NCBI RefSeq assembly: GCF_900114355.1
Contig: NZ_FOSS01000001.1
Coordinates: 1,290,368 to 1,354,367 of the forward strand
Direction: 5' to 3'
DNA length: 64,000 nucleotides
From: Lysobacter sp. cf310
GTDB lineage: Bacteria; Pseudomonadota; Gammaproteobacteria; Xanthomonadales; Xanthomonadaceae
Part shown: positions 41,086 through 49,941 of the stretch, piece after piece
Position numbering within the stretch: the stretch's first letter is position 1
How the letters are laid out: each line of letters begins with the position of its first letter
The notes under the pieces: generated by a model
The model's database searches: none
What the model saw: the letters and a program-made list of their open reading frames with translations, nothing else
What the model was told of the DNA's origin: nothing
Made by a program: the position numbers and the translations under genes

Positions 41086-42519
41086 TTACTGGCTCATGTG
41101 TTTGACCGTGGTCTGCTGCTGGTTCTGCTGGGTCGCGGTCAGCTTGGCCATGTCCTGGGTGGCCTGGGCCATCGAGTAATTGACCGCCACCGACGTAGCG
41201 ACCATGCCGTAGGTATGCGCGCCCTTGATGTCGCCCTGAACCGCGAACAGCGTGCTGCCGTCATGATTGCGCGTGATCACGTCGATCGAGCTCAGGTTCG
41301 CGCCCTTGGCCACCACCGCGAGCGCGCCGGCGGCGTTCTCGCGCTCCGGGCCGCTCATCTTCTGACCGATATCGGTCTTCGACAGCCCGTTCATGGCCAG
41401 GGTGTAAAAGCGATTGTCGGGATGATCGGCGTCCTTGAGCAAGATGGGGCGGCCCGGTTCGTAGGTGCGCGCCAGCTCGCGGATCTGCTGACGCATCGAG
41501 TCGCTGAGCTGGCCGCCGTCGTCGACCAGCCAGCCCTTGAACTCGTTGCGGCGCTCGGGCTTCTCCTTGTCGCGGAACTCCATCTGCTCGTTGAGTTCGA
41601 ACTCGTGCGAGCTGTTGACGCTGCGACCGACCAGACGCAGGTTGCTGGTCTCGTTGTAGGCGTCCAGGGCGTTGGCCTTGGTGGCGGTGCCGTCCTGGGT
41701 GTGCTTCATCATCGCCTTGGCCAGGATCTCGAACGGTAGCTCGTGATCGATGTCCAGGGCGTCGCGCGTGCACAGTTGGCCGGACGCGGCGCAACGGAAC
41801 AGGTGCACCTCCTGCTTGGCGCCGCTGGTCGGGTGGGTGGCCTCGACCGTGCACGCGTATTGCTTCTGCAGCTGCGACTCGTACCACTTGCCGACCACCG
41901 CCGCGTCGAAGCTCAGGCCCTTGCGGCCGTCGTCCGGCTCCCAGCCCTTCTCCATCGTGGTCTTGGTGCGGCGCGCCAGATCGGTGCTGTCGTCGAAGGA
42001 CGGATGGTCGGCCTTGGCGTCGAAGCCGAAGCGCTCGCTCACCCATTGCTTCCATTGCGGCGAGTCCGCGCCGTAGGTGTTGTAGACGTTGTCGGCGCTG
42101 TCGCGCGCGCGGTTCACCACCGCCGGCAGCATGCGCAGATTGCTGACGTCGTTGTAGGCCTTGTGGGCGTCGGCGTGGGTCTTCACGCCCAGAGCGTCGA
42201 AGTGTTCCTTCCACGGCTTGACGTGGTCGATGTCCAGCGCGTCGGTGGAATGCCAGGTGTTGCTGCTCTTGTTGTGATACAGCATCACGTTGCCCTTCGG
42301 AGTCTCGAACCCCTGTGGCGTCATGTGCTTGGCGGCCCAGTCGTTGCGCATGTACTCGACGGTGGAGTCGTAGAAGCCGACGCTGGAACGGGTGTCGGAA
42401 TCCTTCCACGGCTTTTTCTGCAGTTTCGGGCCGTGCTGGGTCGGCGATTCGTCCTCCCAGCTGACCAGCGTCACCTGCTTGCCGCTGCTCAAGTTTTCCT
42501 GCTCGAAGGTGTGTCCCAT
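41086..42519 (-). CDS. Putative type IV secretion effector: double HNH motif protein with XVIPCD (paralog 2)
   Basis: A 477-residue paralog of its neighbours. N-terminal part VTLVSWEDESPTQHGPKLQK and FYDSTVEYMRNDWAAKHMTP are shared with paralog 3. Module 1 has TDALDIDHVKPWKE and YNDVSNLRMLPAVVNRARDS; module 2 has RDALDIDHELPFEILAKAMM and YNETSNLRLVGRSVNSSHEF. The XVIPCD begins at about PILLKDADHPDNRFYTLAMN; it is the most divergent of the three, with RNHDGSTLFAVQGDIKGA and tail QQNQQQTTVKHMSQ. The gene starts after a GGAGAGGCGGTA ribosome region that is nearly the same as the leader of paralog 3, evidence that the duplication included the upstream bases. It lies 31 bases upstream of paralog 1. 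Confidence 0.82.
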   Translation of the reverse strand: MGHTFEQENLSSGKQVTLVSWEDESPTQHGPKLQKKPWKDSDTRSSVGFYDSTVEYMRNDWAAKHMTPQGFETPKGNVMLYHNKSSNTWHSTDALDIDHVKPWKEHFDALGVKTHADAHKAYNDVSNLRMLPAVVNRARDSADNVYNTYGADSPQWKQWVSERFGFDAKADHPSFDDSTDLARRTKTTMEKGWEPDDGRKGLSFDAAVVGKWYESQLQKQYACTVEATHPTSGAKQEVHLFRCAASGQLCTRDALDIDHELPFEILAKAMMKHTQDGTATKANALDAYNETSNLRLVGRSVNSSHEFELNEQMEFRDKEKPERRNEFKGWLVDDGGQLSDSMRQQIRELARTYEPGRPILLKDADHPDNRFYTLAMNGLSKTDIGQKMSGPERENAAGALAVVAKGANLSSIDVITRNHDGSTLFAVQGDIKGAHTYGMVATSVAVNYSMAQATQDMAKLTATQQNQQQTTVKHMSQ

Positions 42520-42622
42520 TACCGCCTCTCCTGGTCGATGATGCTTGGACTTACACGATGATTCGATTCGCGGTCGCGCTTGTCGCCGTCGATCCGGCCC
42601 AGGCTCGCCGCGCTAACGCGAT

Positions 42623-44494
42623 TCAATGGCCGATCGTCGGGCTGCGCGTCGGCGCTGACTGGCTGGCCGCCTGCGTCGCGGCCGGCAGCGCGGCGACATC
42701 CCGAGTGTTCTGCTCCATGGTCCGACCCTTCAATTGACTTTCCTCGACCGGGACGACCTTGCGATTGAACGGCCCGAAGTCGCACACGGTATATAGCGTG
42801 CCTTCATTGCTCACCACCCGGCTGACGTTCGGCATTTGATTGGTCTTGGCGATCAAGGTTACGGACGCGGCGTAACTCTCGCTTTGCGGCTTCGACAACC
42901 TGTCGCCGTACTCCTTCTGCACGCTGGAAAGCGCGCTGAGATAGAGCTTGTTGTCCGGATGTCGCGCGTCGTTGAGCAGGATCGGACTACTCTGACTGGG
43001 CGACACCGACGACGGCGTAGGGGCGCTGGTAGCGGCTTGCTTGGCCGGCGGCTGCACCAACACGGCGGCGCTCGCCGCCGGAGCCGACGCAACCGTAGGT
43101 GCGGAGGAATTGCCCTGCGGGGCCGGCGGGTACATCGGCATGAAGGGTTTGGCCGGCGTACCCGGCGTAGCCGGCGGGGCCGTGGGCAAGGCAGGACTGG
43201 CCAGCGTCGCCGACGCGAACGTCGGCAGAGAGGGACTGGCCTGCGCGCCCAACTGGTACATCGGCATGAAGGGGCTGGCCAGCGTAGGCGGCGGAGCCGT
43301 GGGCAAGCTAGGACTGGCCAGCGTCGCCGACGCGAACGTCGGCAGAGAGAGACTGGCCTGCGCGCCCAACTGGTACATCGGCATGAAAGGGCTGGCCTGC
43401 GGGACGGACGGGAACGAAAAATCCTGCATGCCGGTGATCGTGCCGCGGCCTTGGCCCATCGCGCTGCGGACCTGATCGCGGATGCTGTCGGGCAGCGTCG
43501 CCGACGGCTGCTCGCGATCGCCGGCTCGGGCCGGACCATCATCGTCTCGGTAGCTCATTTCCGCGTTGAGTTCCCACTCGTGCGAGCTGTTGGCACCGCG
43601 ACTGACCAGGCGCAGGTTGCTGGTTTCGTTGTAGGCGTCCGCCGCGTGGGCCTTGGTGATGCCGCCGTCCGGCGCGTACTTCATCATCGCCTTGGCCAGG
43701 GCCTCAAAACGCAGCTCGTGATCGATGTCCAGGGCGTCGCGGGTGCACAGTTGCCTGGAGGCGGCGCAATAGAACAAAGGCACTTTCTGTTTCGCGCCCG
43801 TGGTCGGATGGCTCATCTCCACGGTGGTCGCATACTGCTTGTGCAGCTGTGATTCGTACCACTTTCCGGCCACAGCCGCGTCGAAACTCAGACCCTTGCG
43901 ACCGTCCTCCGGCGCCCATTCCTTGCTGGTCGTGGCGGCGGTGCGGCGCGCCAGGTCCTTATCCGGGTCGAATGCCGAAGCGCTGGCCTTGGCGTCGAAA
44001 CCGAAACGCTGGTCCACCCATTCCTGCCACTGCCTGGAATCCTTGCCATAGGTGTTCAGCACATTGTCGGCGCTGTCGCGCGCGCGGTTCACCACCGCCG
44101 GCAGCATGCGCAGGTTGGCCACGTCGTTGTAGGCCATGTTGGCTTCGGCGTGGTTGCGCGCGCCCTTGTTGGCGAGGTGCTGCTTCCACGGCACCACGTG
44201 GTCGATGTCGAGGGCGTCGGTGGAATGCCAGGTGTTGGTGGACGCGTTGTGATACAGCATCAGGCTGCCATGCGTGGTCACGACCGCTTTCGGCGCCATG
44301 TGCTTGGCGGCCCAGTCGTTGCGCATGTACTCGACGGTGGAGTCGTAGAAGCCGACGGCGGCGCGCGCGTCGGTGGCCTTCCAGGGCTTGTTCTGCAGCT
44401 TGGCGCCGTGCTGGGTCGGCGATTCGTCCTCCCAGCTGACCAGCGTCACCTGCTTGCCGCTGGCGAACGTCTGCTTTTCGAATTCGTAGCCCAT
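42623..44494 (-). CDS. Putative type IV secretion effector: double HNH motif protein with Pro-rich linker and XVIPCD (paralog 3)
   Basis: The longest paralog, 623 residues, first in the transcript. Modules are TDALDIDHVVPWKQHLANKG with YNDVANLRMLPAVVNRARDS, and RDALDIDHELRFEALAKAMM with YNETSNLRLVSRGANSSHEW. Between the second module and the XVIPCD, residues about 365-500 form a low-complexity Pro/Ala/Ser linker with repeated FMPMY, QLGAQAS and LPTFASATLASP. The XVIPCD starts at SPILLNDARHPDNKLYLSAL and continues SRVVSNEGTLYTVCDFG. In module 2 the residue after DIDHEL is Arg where the other paralogs have Pro. The leader contains CAGGGAGGTGCGGTTATG. Confidence 0.82.
   Translation of the reverse strand: MGYEFEKQTFASGKQVTLVSWEDESPTQHGAKLQNKPWKATDARAAVGFYDSTVEYMRNDWAAKHMAPKAVVTTHGSLMLYHNASTNTWHSTDALDIDHVVPWKQHLANKGARNHAEANMAYNDVANLRMLPAVVNRARDSADNVLNTYGKDSRQWQEWVDQRFGFDAKASASAFDPDKDLARRTAATTSKEWAPEDGRKGLSFDAAVAGKWYESQLHKQYATTVEMSHPTTGAKQKVPLFYCAASRQLCTRDALDIDHELRFEALAKAMMKYAPDGGITKAHAADAYNETSNLRLVSRGANSSHEWELNAEMSYRDDDGPARAGDREQPSATLPDSIRDQVRSAMGQGRGTITGMQDFSFPSVPQASPFMPMYQLGAQASLSLPTFASATLASPSLPTAPPPTLASPFMPMYQLGAQASPSLPTFASATLASPALPTAPPATPGTPAKPFMPMYPPAPQGNSSAPTVASAPAASAAVLVQPPAKQAATSAPTPSSVSPSQSSPILLNDARHPDNKLYLSALSSVQKEYGDRLSKPQSESYAASVTLIAKTNQMPNVSRVVSNEGTLYTVCDFGPFNRKVVPVEESQLKGRTMEQNTRDVAALPAATQAASQSAPTRSPTIGH
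43131..43400. repeat. Coding tandem repeat in the linker of paralog 3
   Basis: In the coding strand of the third effector the sequence for FMPMY and the following Pro/Ala/Ser residues recurs. On the plus strand the marker TACATCGGCATGAA starts near 43131, 43257 and 43374, giving periods of 126 and 117 bases, that is 42 and 39 codons, so all copies stay in frame. The second and third copies differ by only a few bases, which suggests recent expansion. Confidence 0.75.
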
Positions 44495-44797
44495 AACCGC
44501 ACCTCCCTGGCGATGACGCTTCGACTTCCTTGACGATCAGGCTGCGGCGAGCACCCACCCCGGGCCGCTGCTCCGGCCCGGCCGAGCGAAGCTCCAGGCG
44601 GGCACGGCGGCGAGGATACCGCTACCTGGCACCCTTGCGACACTTATAGTCCACATATTCGGTGGCAGCAGACGACGGGCGGTCGCGCCCGGCCCCACGC
44701 CGGCCGGCGCAGTCCGGCGGAGCCGTGGCTTGGCGCGACCAGCGAGGCAAACGGCTCCGGCGGCTGCGGGCGGCCAGAGCGCCAGGTCCGGCGTCCT
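44495..44797. other. Noncoding leader of the effector operon
   Basis: About 300 bases between prpF and the effector genes. The last 40 bases before paralog 3 carry its ribosome site. A relatively AT-rich patch at about 44641-44665 reads, on the minus strand, GAATATGTGGACTATAAGTG, which might hold a promoter for the effector genes (TATAAG as a -10-like element). No gene is supported here. Confidence 0.35.
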
Positions 44798-45994
44798 TTA
44801 GAACGCGTCGCCCGGTACCCGCACCCAGCCTTCCATCAGCACGCGCGCGCTGCGGCTCATCGAGGCCTTGGTCACGGCCCATTCGCCGTCGACCTGACGC
44901 GCTTCCACGCCCACGCGCAAGGTGCCGGAGGGATGGCCGAAACGCACCGCGGCGCGGTCGTTGCCGCCGCCCGCGGCCAGGTTGACCACGGTGCCGGGCA
45001 CCGAGGCGGCGGTGGCGATCGCGACCGCGGCCGTGCCCATCATCGCGTGGTGCAGCTTGCCCATCGACAGCGCGCGTGCGAGCAGGTCGATGTCGCCGGC
45101 GGCGATGCGCTTGCCGCCCGAGGACACGTACTCGCGCGGCGGCGCCACGAACGCCACCTTGGGCGTGTGCTGGCGCTGTACCGCGTCGGCGACGTCGGCG
45201 ATCAGGCCCATGCGCACCGCGCCGTGGGCGCGGATGGTTTCGAACTTGGCCAGCGCCGCGGGATCGCCGTTGATCGCGTCCTGCAGTTCGGCGCCGGTGT
45301 AGCCCAGGTCGGCGGCGTTGAGGAAGATGGTCGGCACGCCGGCATTGATCATGGTCGCGCGCAGCGTGCCCACGCCCGGCACGTCCAGCTCGTCGACGAT
45401 ATTGCCGGTGGGGAACATCGCCGCGCCGCCCTCGCCTTCGCCTTCGTCGGCGGGATCCAGGAACTCCAGCGCGATCTCGGCGGCCGGGAAGGTCACGCCG
45501 TCGAGCTCGAAGTCGCCGGTCTCCTGGACCTGGCCATTGCTGATCGGCACGTGCGCGATGATGGTCTTGCCGATGTTGGCCTGCCAGATGCGCACGACCG
45601 CGACGCCGTCGTGCGGCACGCGCGCGGGGTCGATCAGGCCGCCCGCGATCGCGCAGGGACCGACCGCGGAACTGAGATTGCCGCAGTTGCCGCTCCAGTC
45701 GACGAAGGGCTGGGCGATCGCGACCTGGCCGTAGAGATAGTCGACGTCATGATCCGGCACGTCCGACTTGGCCAGGATCACGACCTTGCTGGTGCTGGAG
45801 GTCGCGCCGCCCATGCCGTCGGTGTGCTTGCCGTAGGGATCGGGCGAACCGATCACCCGCATCAGCAAGGCATCGCGCACCGGCCCGGGCACCTGCGCCG
45901 CGGCCGGCAGATCCTGCAGGCGGAAGAACACGCCCTTGCTGGTGCCGCCGCGCATGTAGGTGGCGGGAATGCGGATTTGGGGGAGCTGCGACAT
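44798..45994 (-). CDS. prpF: 2-methylaconitate cis-trans isomerase PrpF
   Basis: A 398-residue enzyme that converts the product of AcnD to cis-2-methylaconitate in the 2-methylcitrate cycle of propionate catabolism. Motifs: IRIPATYMRGGTSKGVFFRL at the N-terminus, GSPDPYGKHTDGMGGATSST, VDWSGNCGNLSSAVGPCAI, PTGNIVDELDVPG, and GGNDRAAVRFGHPSGTLRV near the end. The length is normal. It follows acnD by 86 bases on the same strand. The start at 45994 gives the standard N-terminus. Confidence 0.96.
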   Translation of the reverse strand: MSQLPQIRIPATYMRGGTSKGVFFRLQDLPAAAQVPGPVRDALLMRVIGSPDPYGKHTDGMGGATSSTSKVVILAKSDVPDHDVDYLYGQVAIAQPFVDWSGNCGNLSSAVGPCAIAGGLIDPARVPHDGVAVVRIWQANIGKTIIAHVPISNGQVQETGDFELDGVTFPAAEIALEFLDPADEGEGEGGAAMFPTGNIVDELDVPGVGTLRATMINAGVPTIFLNAADLGYTGAELQDAINGDPAALAKFETIRAHGAVRMGLIADVADAVQRQHTPKVAFVAPPREYVSSGGKRIAAGDIDLLARALSMGKLHHAMMGTAAVAIATAASVPGTVVNLAAGGGNDRAAVRFGHPSGTLRVGVEARQVDGEWAVTKASMSRSARVLMEGWVRVPGDAF

Positions 45995-46080
45995 GGGCGA
46001 TGGCTTCCGTGGATCGGGGGAATGGTTGCGTGAGGATCGCGACCTCGACCGCCGTGGCGGCGAGGTCGGCGATACCGGCC

Positions 46081-48678
46081 TCAAGCCGCCTGCGCGGACT
46101 CGAGGAAATCGTTGGCGAAGCGCTGCAGCACGCCGCCGGCTTCGTAGATCGACACTTCCTCGGCGGTGTCCAGGCGGCAGGTCACCGGCACCTCCACGCG
46201 CTCGCCGTTGCGGCGGTGGATCACCAGGGTGAGCAGCGCGCGCGGGGTGCGCTCGCCGATCACATCAAAGGTCTCGGTGCCGTCGATGCCCAGCGTGTTG
46301 CGGTCGGTGCCGGCCAGGAATTCCAGCGGCAGCACGCCCATGCCGATCAGGTTGGTGCGGTGGATGCGCTCGAAGCCCTCGGCCGCGATCGCCTCCACGC
46401 CCGCCAGGCGCACGCCCTTGGCCGCCCAGTCGCGCGAAGAGCCCTGGCCGTAGTCGGCGCCGGCGATGATGATCAGCGGCTGGCGGCGTTCCATATAGGT
46501 CTCGATCGCCTCCCACATGCGCGTGACCTGGCCTTCCGGCTCGATCCGCGCCAGCGAACCCTGACGCACCTTGCCGGCGTCGTCGCGGACCATTTCGTTG
46601 AGCAGCTTGGGATTGGCGAAGGTCGCGCGCTGCGCGGTGAGGTGGTCGCCGCGATGGGTGGCGTAGGAATTGAAGTCCTCTTCCGGCACGCCCATCTTGG
46701 CCAGATACTCGCCGGCCGCGCTGTCGAGCATGATCGCGTTGGACGGCGAGAGGTGGTCGGTGGTGATGTTGTCGCCCAGCACCGCCAGCGCGCGCATGCC
46801 GCTGAGCGTGCGCTCGCCGGCCAGCGCGCCTTCCCAGTACGGCGGGCGGCGGATGTAGGTGCTCTGCGGGCGCCAGGCGTACAGCGGATCGATCTGGCCG
46901 CCGACGGCGCCGTCGGAGCGGAACATCGGCTCGTAGACCTGGCGGAACTGCTCCGGCTTCACGCTGCTGGCGACGATCGCGTCGATCTCCTCGTCGCTGG
47001 GCCAGATGTCCTTGAGCGTGATCGGCTGGCCGTCGGCATCGAAGCCCAGCGCGTCCTTCTCGATGTCGAAGCGCACCGTGCCGGCGATCGCGTAGGCGAC
47101 CACCAGCGGCGGCGAGGCCAGGAAGGCCTGCTTGGCGTAGGGATGGATGCGGCCGTCGAAGTTGCGGTTGCCCGACAGCACCGCGGTCGCGTACAGATCG
47201 CGCTCGATCACTTCCTTCTGGATCGCCGGGTCCAGCGCGCCGCTCATGCCGTTGCAGGTGGTGCAGGCGAAGGCGACGATGCCGAAGCCCAACCGCTCCA
47301 GTTCGCTCAGCAGGCCGGCCTCTTCCAGGTACAGCTGCACCGCCTTGGAACCGGGCGCGAGCGAGCTCTTCACCCACGGCCGGCGCACCAGGCCGCGCGC
47401 ATTGGCGTTGCGCGCGATCAGGCCGGCGGCGATCACGTTGCGCGGGTTGCTGGTGTTGGTGCAGCTGGTGATGGCGGCGATGATGACCGCGCCGTCGGGC
47501 ATCTGGCCCGGCACGTCCTGCCACTGCCCGGCGATGCCGCGCGCGGCCAGCTCGGAAGTCGGCAGGCGCTTGTGCGGGTTGGACGGGCCGGCCATGTTGC
47601 GCACCACGGTCGACAGGTCGAACTCGAGCACACGCTCGTAATGCGCGCCGACCAGGGCGTCGGCCCACAGGCCGGTCTGCTTGGCGTAGGTCTCGACCAG
47701 TTTGACCTGGGCGTCCTCGCGACCGGTCAGGCGCAGGTAGTCGATGGTCTTGTCGTCGATGAAGAACATCGCCGCGGTGGCGCCGTACTCGGGCGCCATG
47801 TTGGAAATGGTGGCGCGGTCGCCCAGGGTCAGCGCGGACGCGCCGCTGCCGTAGAACTCCAGATAGGCGCCGACCACCTTGGACTGGCGCAGGAACTCGG
47901 TCAGCGCCAGCACGATGTCGGTGGCGGTGATGCCGGGCTGCGGCTTGCCGCTCAAATGCACGCCGACGATCTCGGGCAGGCGCATCCACGAAGCGCGGCC
48001 CAGCATCACGCTCTCGGCCTCCAGGCCGCCGACGCCGATCGCGATCACGCCCAGCGCGTCCACGTGCGGCGTGTGGCTGTCGGTGCCGACCAGGGTATCG
48101 GGGAACGCGACGCCGTCGCGCGCGTGCACCACCGGCGACATCCGCTCCAGATTGATCTGATGCATGATCCCGTTGCCCGGCGGGATCACATCGACGTTGC
48201 GGAACGCGCGCTTGGTCCAGTTGATGAAATGGAAGCGGTCCTCGTTGCGGCGGTCCTCGACGACGCGGTTCTTGGCGAACGCGTCCTTGTCGAAACCGCC
48301 GTGCTCCACCGCCAGCGAGTGGTCGACGATCAGCTGGGTCGGCACCACCGGATTGATCTGCGAGGGGTCGCCGCCGCGCTCGGCGATGGCGTCGCGCAGG
48401 CCGGCAAGGTCGACCAGCGCGGTCTGGCCGAGGATGTCGTGGCAGACCACGCGCGCCGGGAACCAGGGAAAGTCCAGGTCGCTGCGGCGCTCGATCAGCT
48501 GGGTCAGGTAGGCCGCCAGCATCGCCGGCTCGGCGCGCCGCACCAGGTTCTCGGCATGCACGCGCGAGGTGTAGGGCAAGCGGTCGTAGGCGCCGGGCGC
48601 GATCGCCTCGATGGCGGCGCGGGCGTCGAAATAGTCGAGCGTGGTGCCCGGGAGCGGCTTGCGATAATCAGTGTTCAT
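46081..48678 (-). CDS. acnD: Fe/S-dependent 2-methylisocitrate dehydratase AcnD
   Basis: An 865-residue aconitase-family enzyme. Cluster-ligand contexts are TSCTNTSNPRNVIAAGL and ACTTCNGMSGALDP; other signatures are RVVCHDILGQTALVDLAGLR, VPTQLIVDHSLAV, GNGIMHQINLER, GTDSHTPHVDALGVIAIGVG, SGNRNFDGRIHP and GADYGQGSSRDWAAKGVRL. Length and pairing with PrpF mark it as AcnD rather than AcnA. It dehydrates 2-methylcitrate. PrpB and PrpC, the other enzymes of the cycle, are not in the window. A LysR-type gene is divergent at 48984. Confidence 0.95.
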   Translation of the reverse strand: MNTDYRKPLPGTTLDYFDARAAIEAIAPGAYDRLPYTSRVHAENLVRRAEPAMLAAYLTQLIERRSDLDFPWFPARVVCHDILGQTALVDLAGLRDAIAERGGDPSQINPVVPTQLIVDHSLAVEHGGFDKDAFAKNRVVEDRRNEDRFHFINWTKRAFRNVDVIPPGNGIMHQINLERMSPVVHARDGVAFPDTLVGTDSHTPHVDALGVIAIGVGGLEAESVMLGRASWMRLPEIVGVHLSGKPQPGITATDIVLALTEFLRQSKVVGAYLEFYGSGASALTLGDRATISNMAPEYGATAAMFFIDDKTIDYLRLTGREDAQVKLVETYAKQTGLWADALVGAHYERVLEFDLSTVVRNMAGPSNPHKRLPTSELAARGIAGQWQDVPGQMPDGAVIIAAITSCTNTSNPRNVIAAGLIARNANARGLVRRPWVKSSLAPGSKAVQLYLEEAGLLSELERLGFGIVAFACTTCNGMSGALDPAIQKEVIERDLYATAVLSGNRNFDGRIHPYAKQAFLASPPLVVAYAIAGTVRFDIEKDALGFDADGQPITLKDIWPSDEEIDAIVASSVKPEQFRQVYEPMFRSDGAVGGQIDPLYAWRPQSTYIRRPPYWEGALAGERTLSGMRALAVLGDNITTDHLSPSNAIMLDSAAGEYLAKMGVPEEDFNSYATHRGDHLTAQRATFANPKLLNEMVRDDAGKVRQGSLARIEPEGQVTRMWEAIETYMERRQPLIIIAGADYGQGSSRDWAAKGVRLAGVEAIAAEGFERIHRTNLIGMGVLPLEFLAGTDRNTLGIDGTETFDVIGERTPRALLTLVIHRRNGERVEVPVTCRLDTAEEVSIYEAGGVLQRFANDFLESAQAA

Positions 48679-48983
48679 GGCTGGCGGCTGCTTTCAATGC
48701 GAGGGGCGGTGGTGCGTACGGCGCGGGCGCCGTGCGGCGCGCGAACCCGGGCCCGCGACCTGCGGCCATGCGGTAGCCAGGAAGGCGGCGACGCCGGAGC
48801 CGGGCGTCGCCGGCAACCGCGATTATCCCGCAATTGCGCGGGCGCCGGGGCGGCGCCGCTCCCGGCACGGCCTCGCGCGGCCTGCGGGCCCGTCAGAACG
48901 GCGCGCGCGCCCCGCCTGCCGCCGTTGACCCGCCCGACCGAAACGGGCAATCCTCAGCCCCCGTCCAGCCGGCCCGCACACCG
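48679..48983. promoter_or_regulatory. Divergent intergenic region between acnD and a LysR gene, with hairpin
   Basis: The 305 bases contain no gene. Nine-base perfect arms GGCGACGCC (48787-48795) and GGCGTCGCC (48803-48811) form a hairpin with a seven-base loop. Nearby, GCAATTGC at 48830-48837 is a perfect palindrome in one of the few AT-bearing patches and could be part of a regulator site. The promoters of acnD and the LysR gene must lie here. Confidence 0.5.
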
Positions 48984-49901
48984 ATGAACCGCCTGTTGCC
49001 CGGCACGCGCGCGCTCAGGACTTTCGAGGCGGCGGCCCGGCATCTGAACTTCACCCGCGCCGCCGAGGAGGTCGGACTGACCCCGGCCGCGGTCAGTCAC
49101 CAGATCAAGGAGCTCGAGGACCAGCTCGATCTGGTGCTGTTCGCGCGCGGCGGCCGCAACCTGCAGCTCACGCCGGCCGGCATGGTGCTGTTCGAGGCCG
49201 CGGCCTCGGCGCTGCAATCGCTACAGCGCGCGGTCGGTCGCGCGCGCGGCATGGCGCGCGGCGCCACCCAGCTGCGCATCTCTCTGAGCGCGCGCTTCGC
49301 GACCAACTGGCTGCTGCCGCGCCTGCCGCAATTCCAGGCCGCGCACCCCGAGTTGGAACTGAGCTTCGACATCAGCGATGCCCTGCGCGACTTCGACGGC
49401 GACGACATCGACCTGGCGATCCGTTTCGGCACCGGCCGCGTCGCCGACGCCTGCGCGGACCGCCTGTTCGACACCGTGATCGCGCCGGTATGCAGCCCGC
49501 GCCTGCTCGCCGACGGCGCCAGACTCGAACAGCCCAGCGACCTGTTGCGGCACACCCTGTACTACGTCGACTGGAAGACCGACGGCATGGTCTGGCCGAA
49601 CTGGCGGATGTGGATGGCCGCGGCCGGCATCGAGGGTTTCGACGACCGCCGCTGCGTCGGCTTCGCCGATTCCAGCCACGTGGTGCAGGCGGTGATCGAC
49701 GGTGGCGGCATCGGCCTGGCCGACCTGGACATGATCGCCAACGACCTCGCCCAGGGCCGCCTGCAGCGGCTGTTCGACACGGTCGTGCCGGTGGCGCCGG
49801 ACTACGCCTATCACTTGGTCTACCCGCAGCGCAGCCGCGACGATCCGCGCATCCGCGCGTTTCGGAGCTGGCTGCTGGAACAGGCGGGCGTGTCGATCTG
49901 A
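48984..49901 (+). CDS. LysR-family transcriptional regulator (GcvA-like)
   Basis: A 305-residue regulator. DNA-binding domain: ALRTFEAAARHLNFTRAAEE, VGLTPAAVSHQIKELEDQLD, LVLFARGGRNLQLTPAG. The effector domain has LRISLSARFATNWLLPRLPQ and FDGDDIDLAIRFGTGR, typical of the GcvA/AmpR-like branch. It is divergent from acnD and convergent with the GH109-type gene. Whether it regulates acnD-prpF or distant genes is unknown. Confidence 0.92.
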   Translation: MNRLLPGTRALRTFEAAARHLNFTRAAEEVGLTPAAVSHQIKELEDQLDLVLFARGGRNLQLTPAGMVLFEAAASALQSLQRAVGRARGMARGATQLRISLSARFATNWLLPRLPQFQAAHPELELSFDISDALRDFDGDDIDLAIRFGTGRVADACADRLFDTVIAPVCSPRLLADGARLEQPSDLLRHTLYYVDWKTDGMVWPNWRMWMAAAGIEGFDDRRCVGFADSSHVVQAVIDGGGIGLADLDMIANDLAQGRLQRLFDTVVPVAPDYAYHLVYPQRSRDDPRIRAFRSWLLEQAGVSI

Positions 49902-49908
49902 GCGCGCC

Positions 49909-49930
49909 GCCGACGGCCGTGGCCGCCGGC
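49909..49930. terminator. Hairpin in the convergent gap between LysR and the GH109-type gene
   Basis: GCCGACGGCC (49909-49918) pairs with GGCCGCCGGC (49921-49930) with one A/C mismatch. It lies in the 40-base gap between the two stops and could serve both directions. No T-run follows on either strand. Confidence 0.45.
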
Positions 49931-49941
49931 GGTCGCCGACC

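Noticed and set aside
43131-43400. Repeats in the effector gene as a possible CRISPR or mobile element
   Set aside because: They are in-frame, code for a Pro/Ala/Ser linker and have codon-multiple periods, so they are protein repeats.
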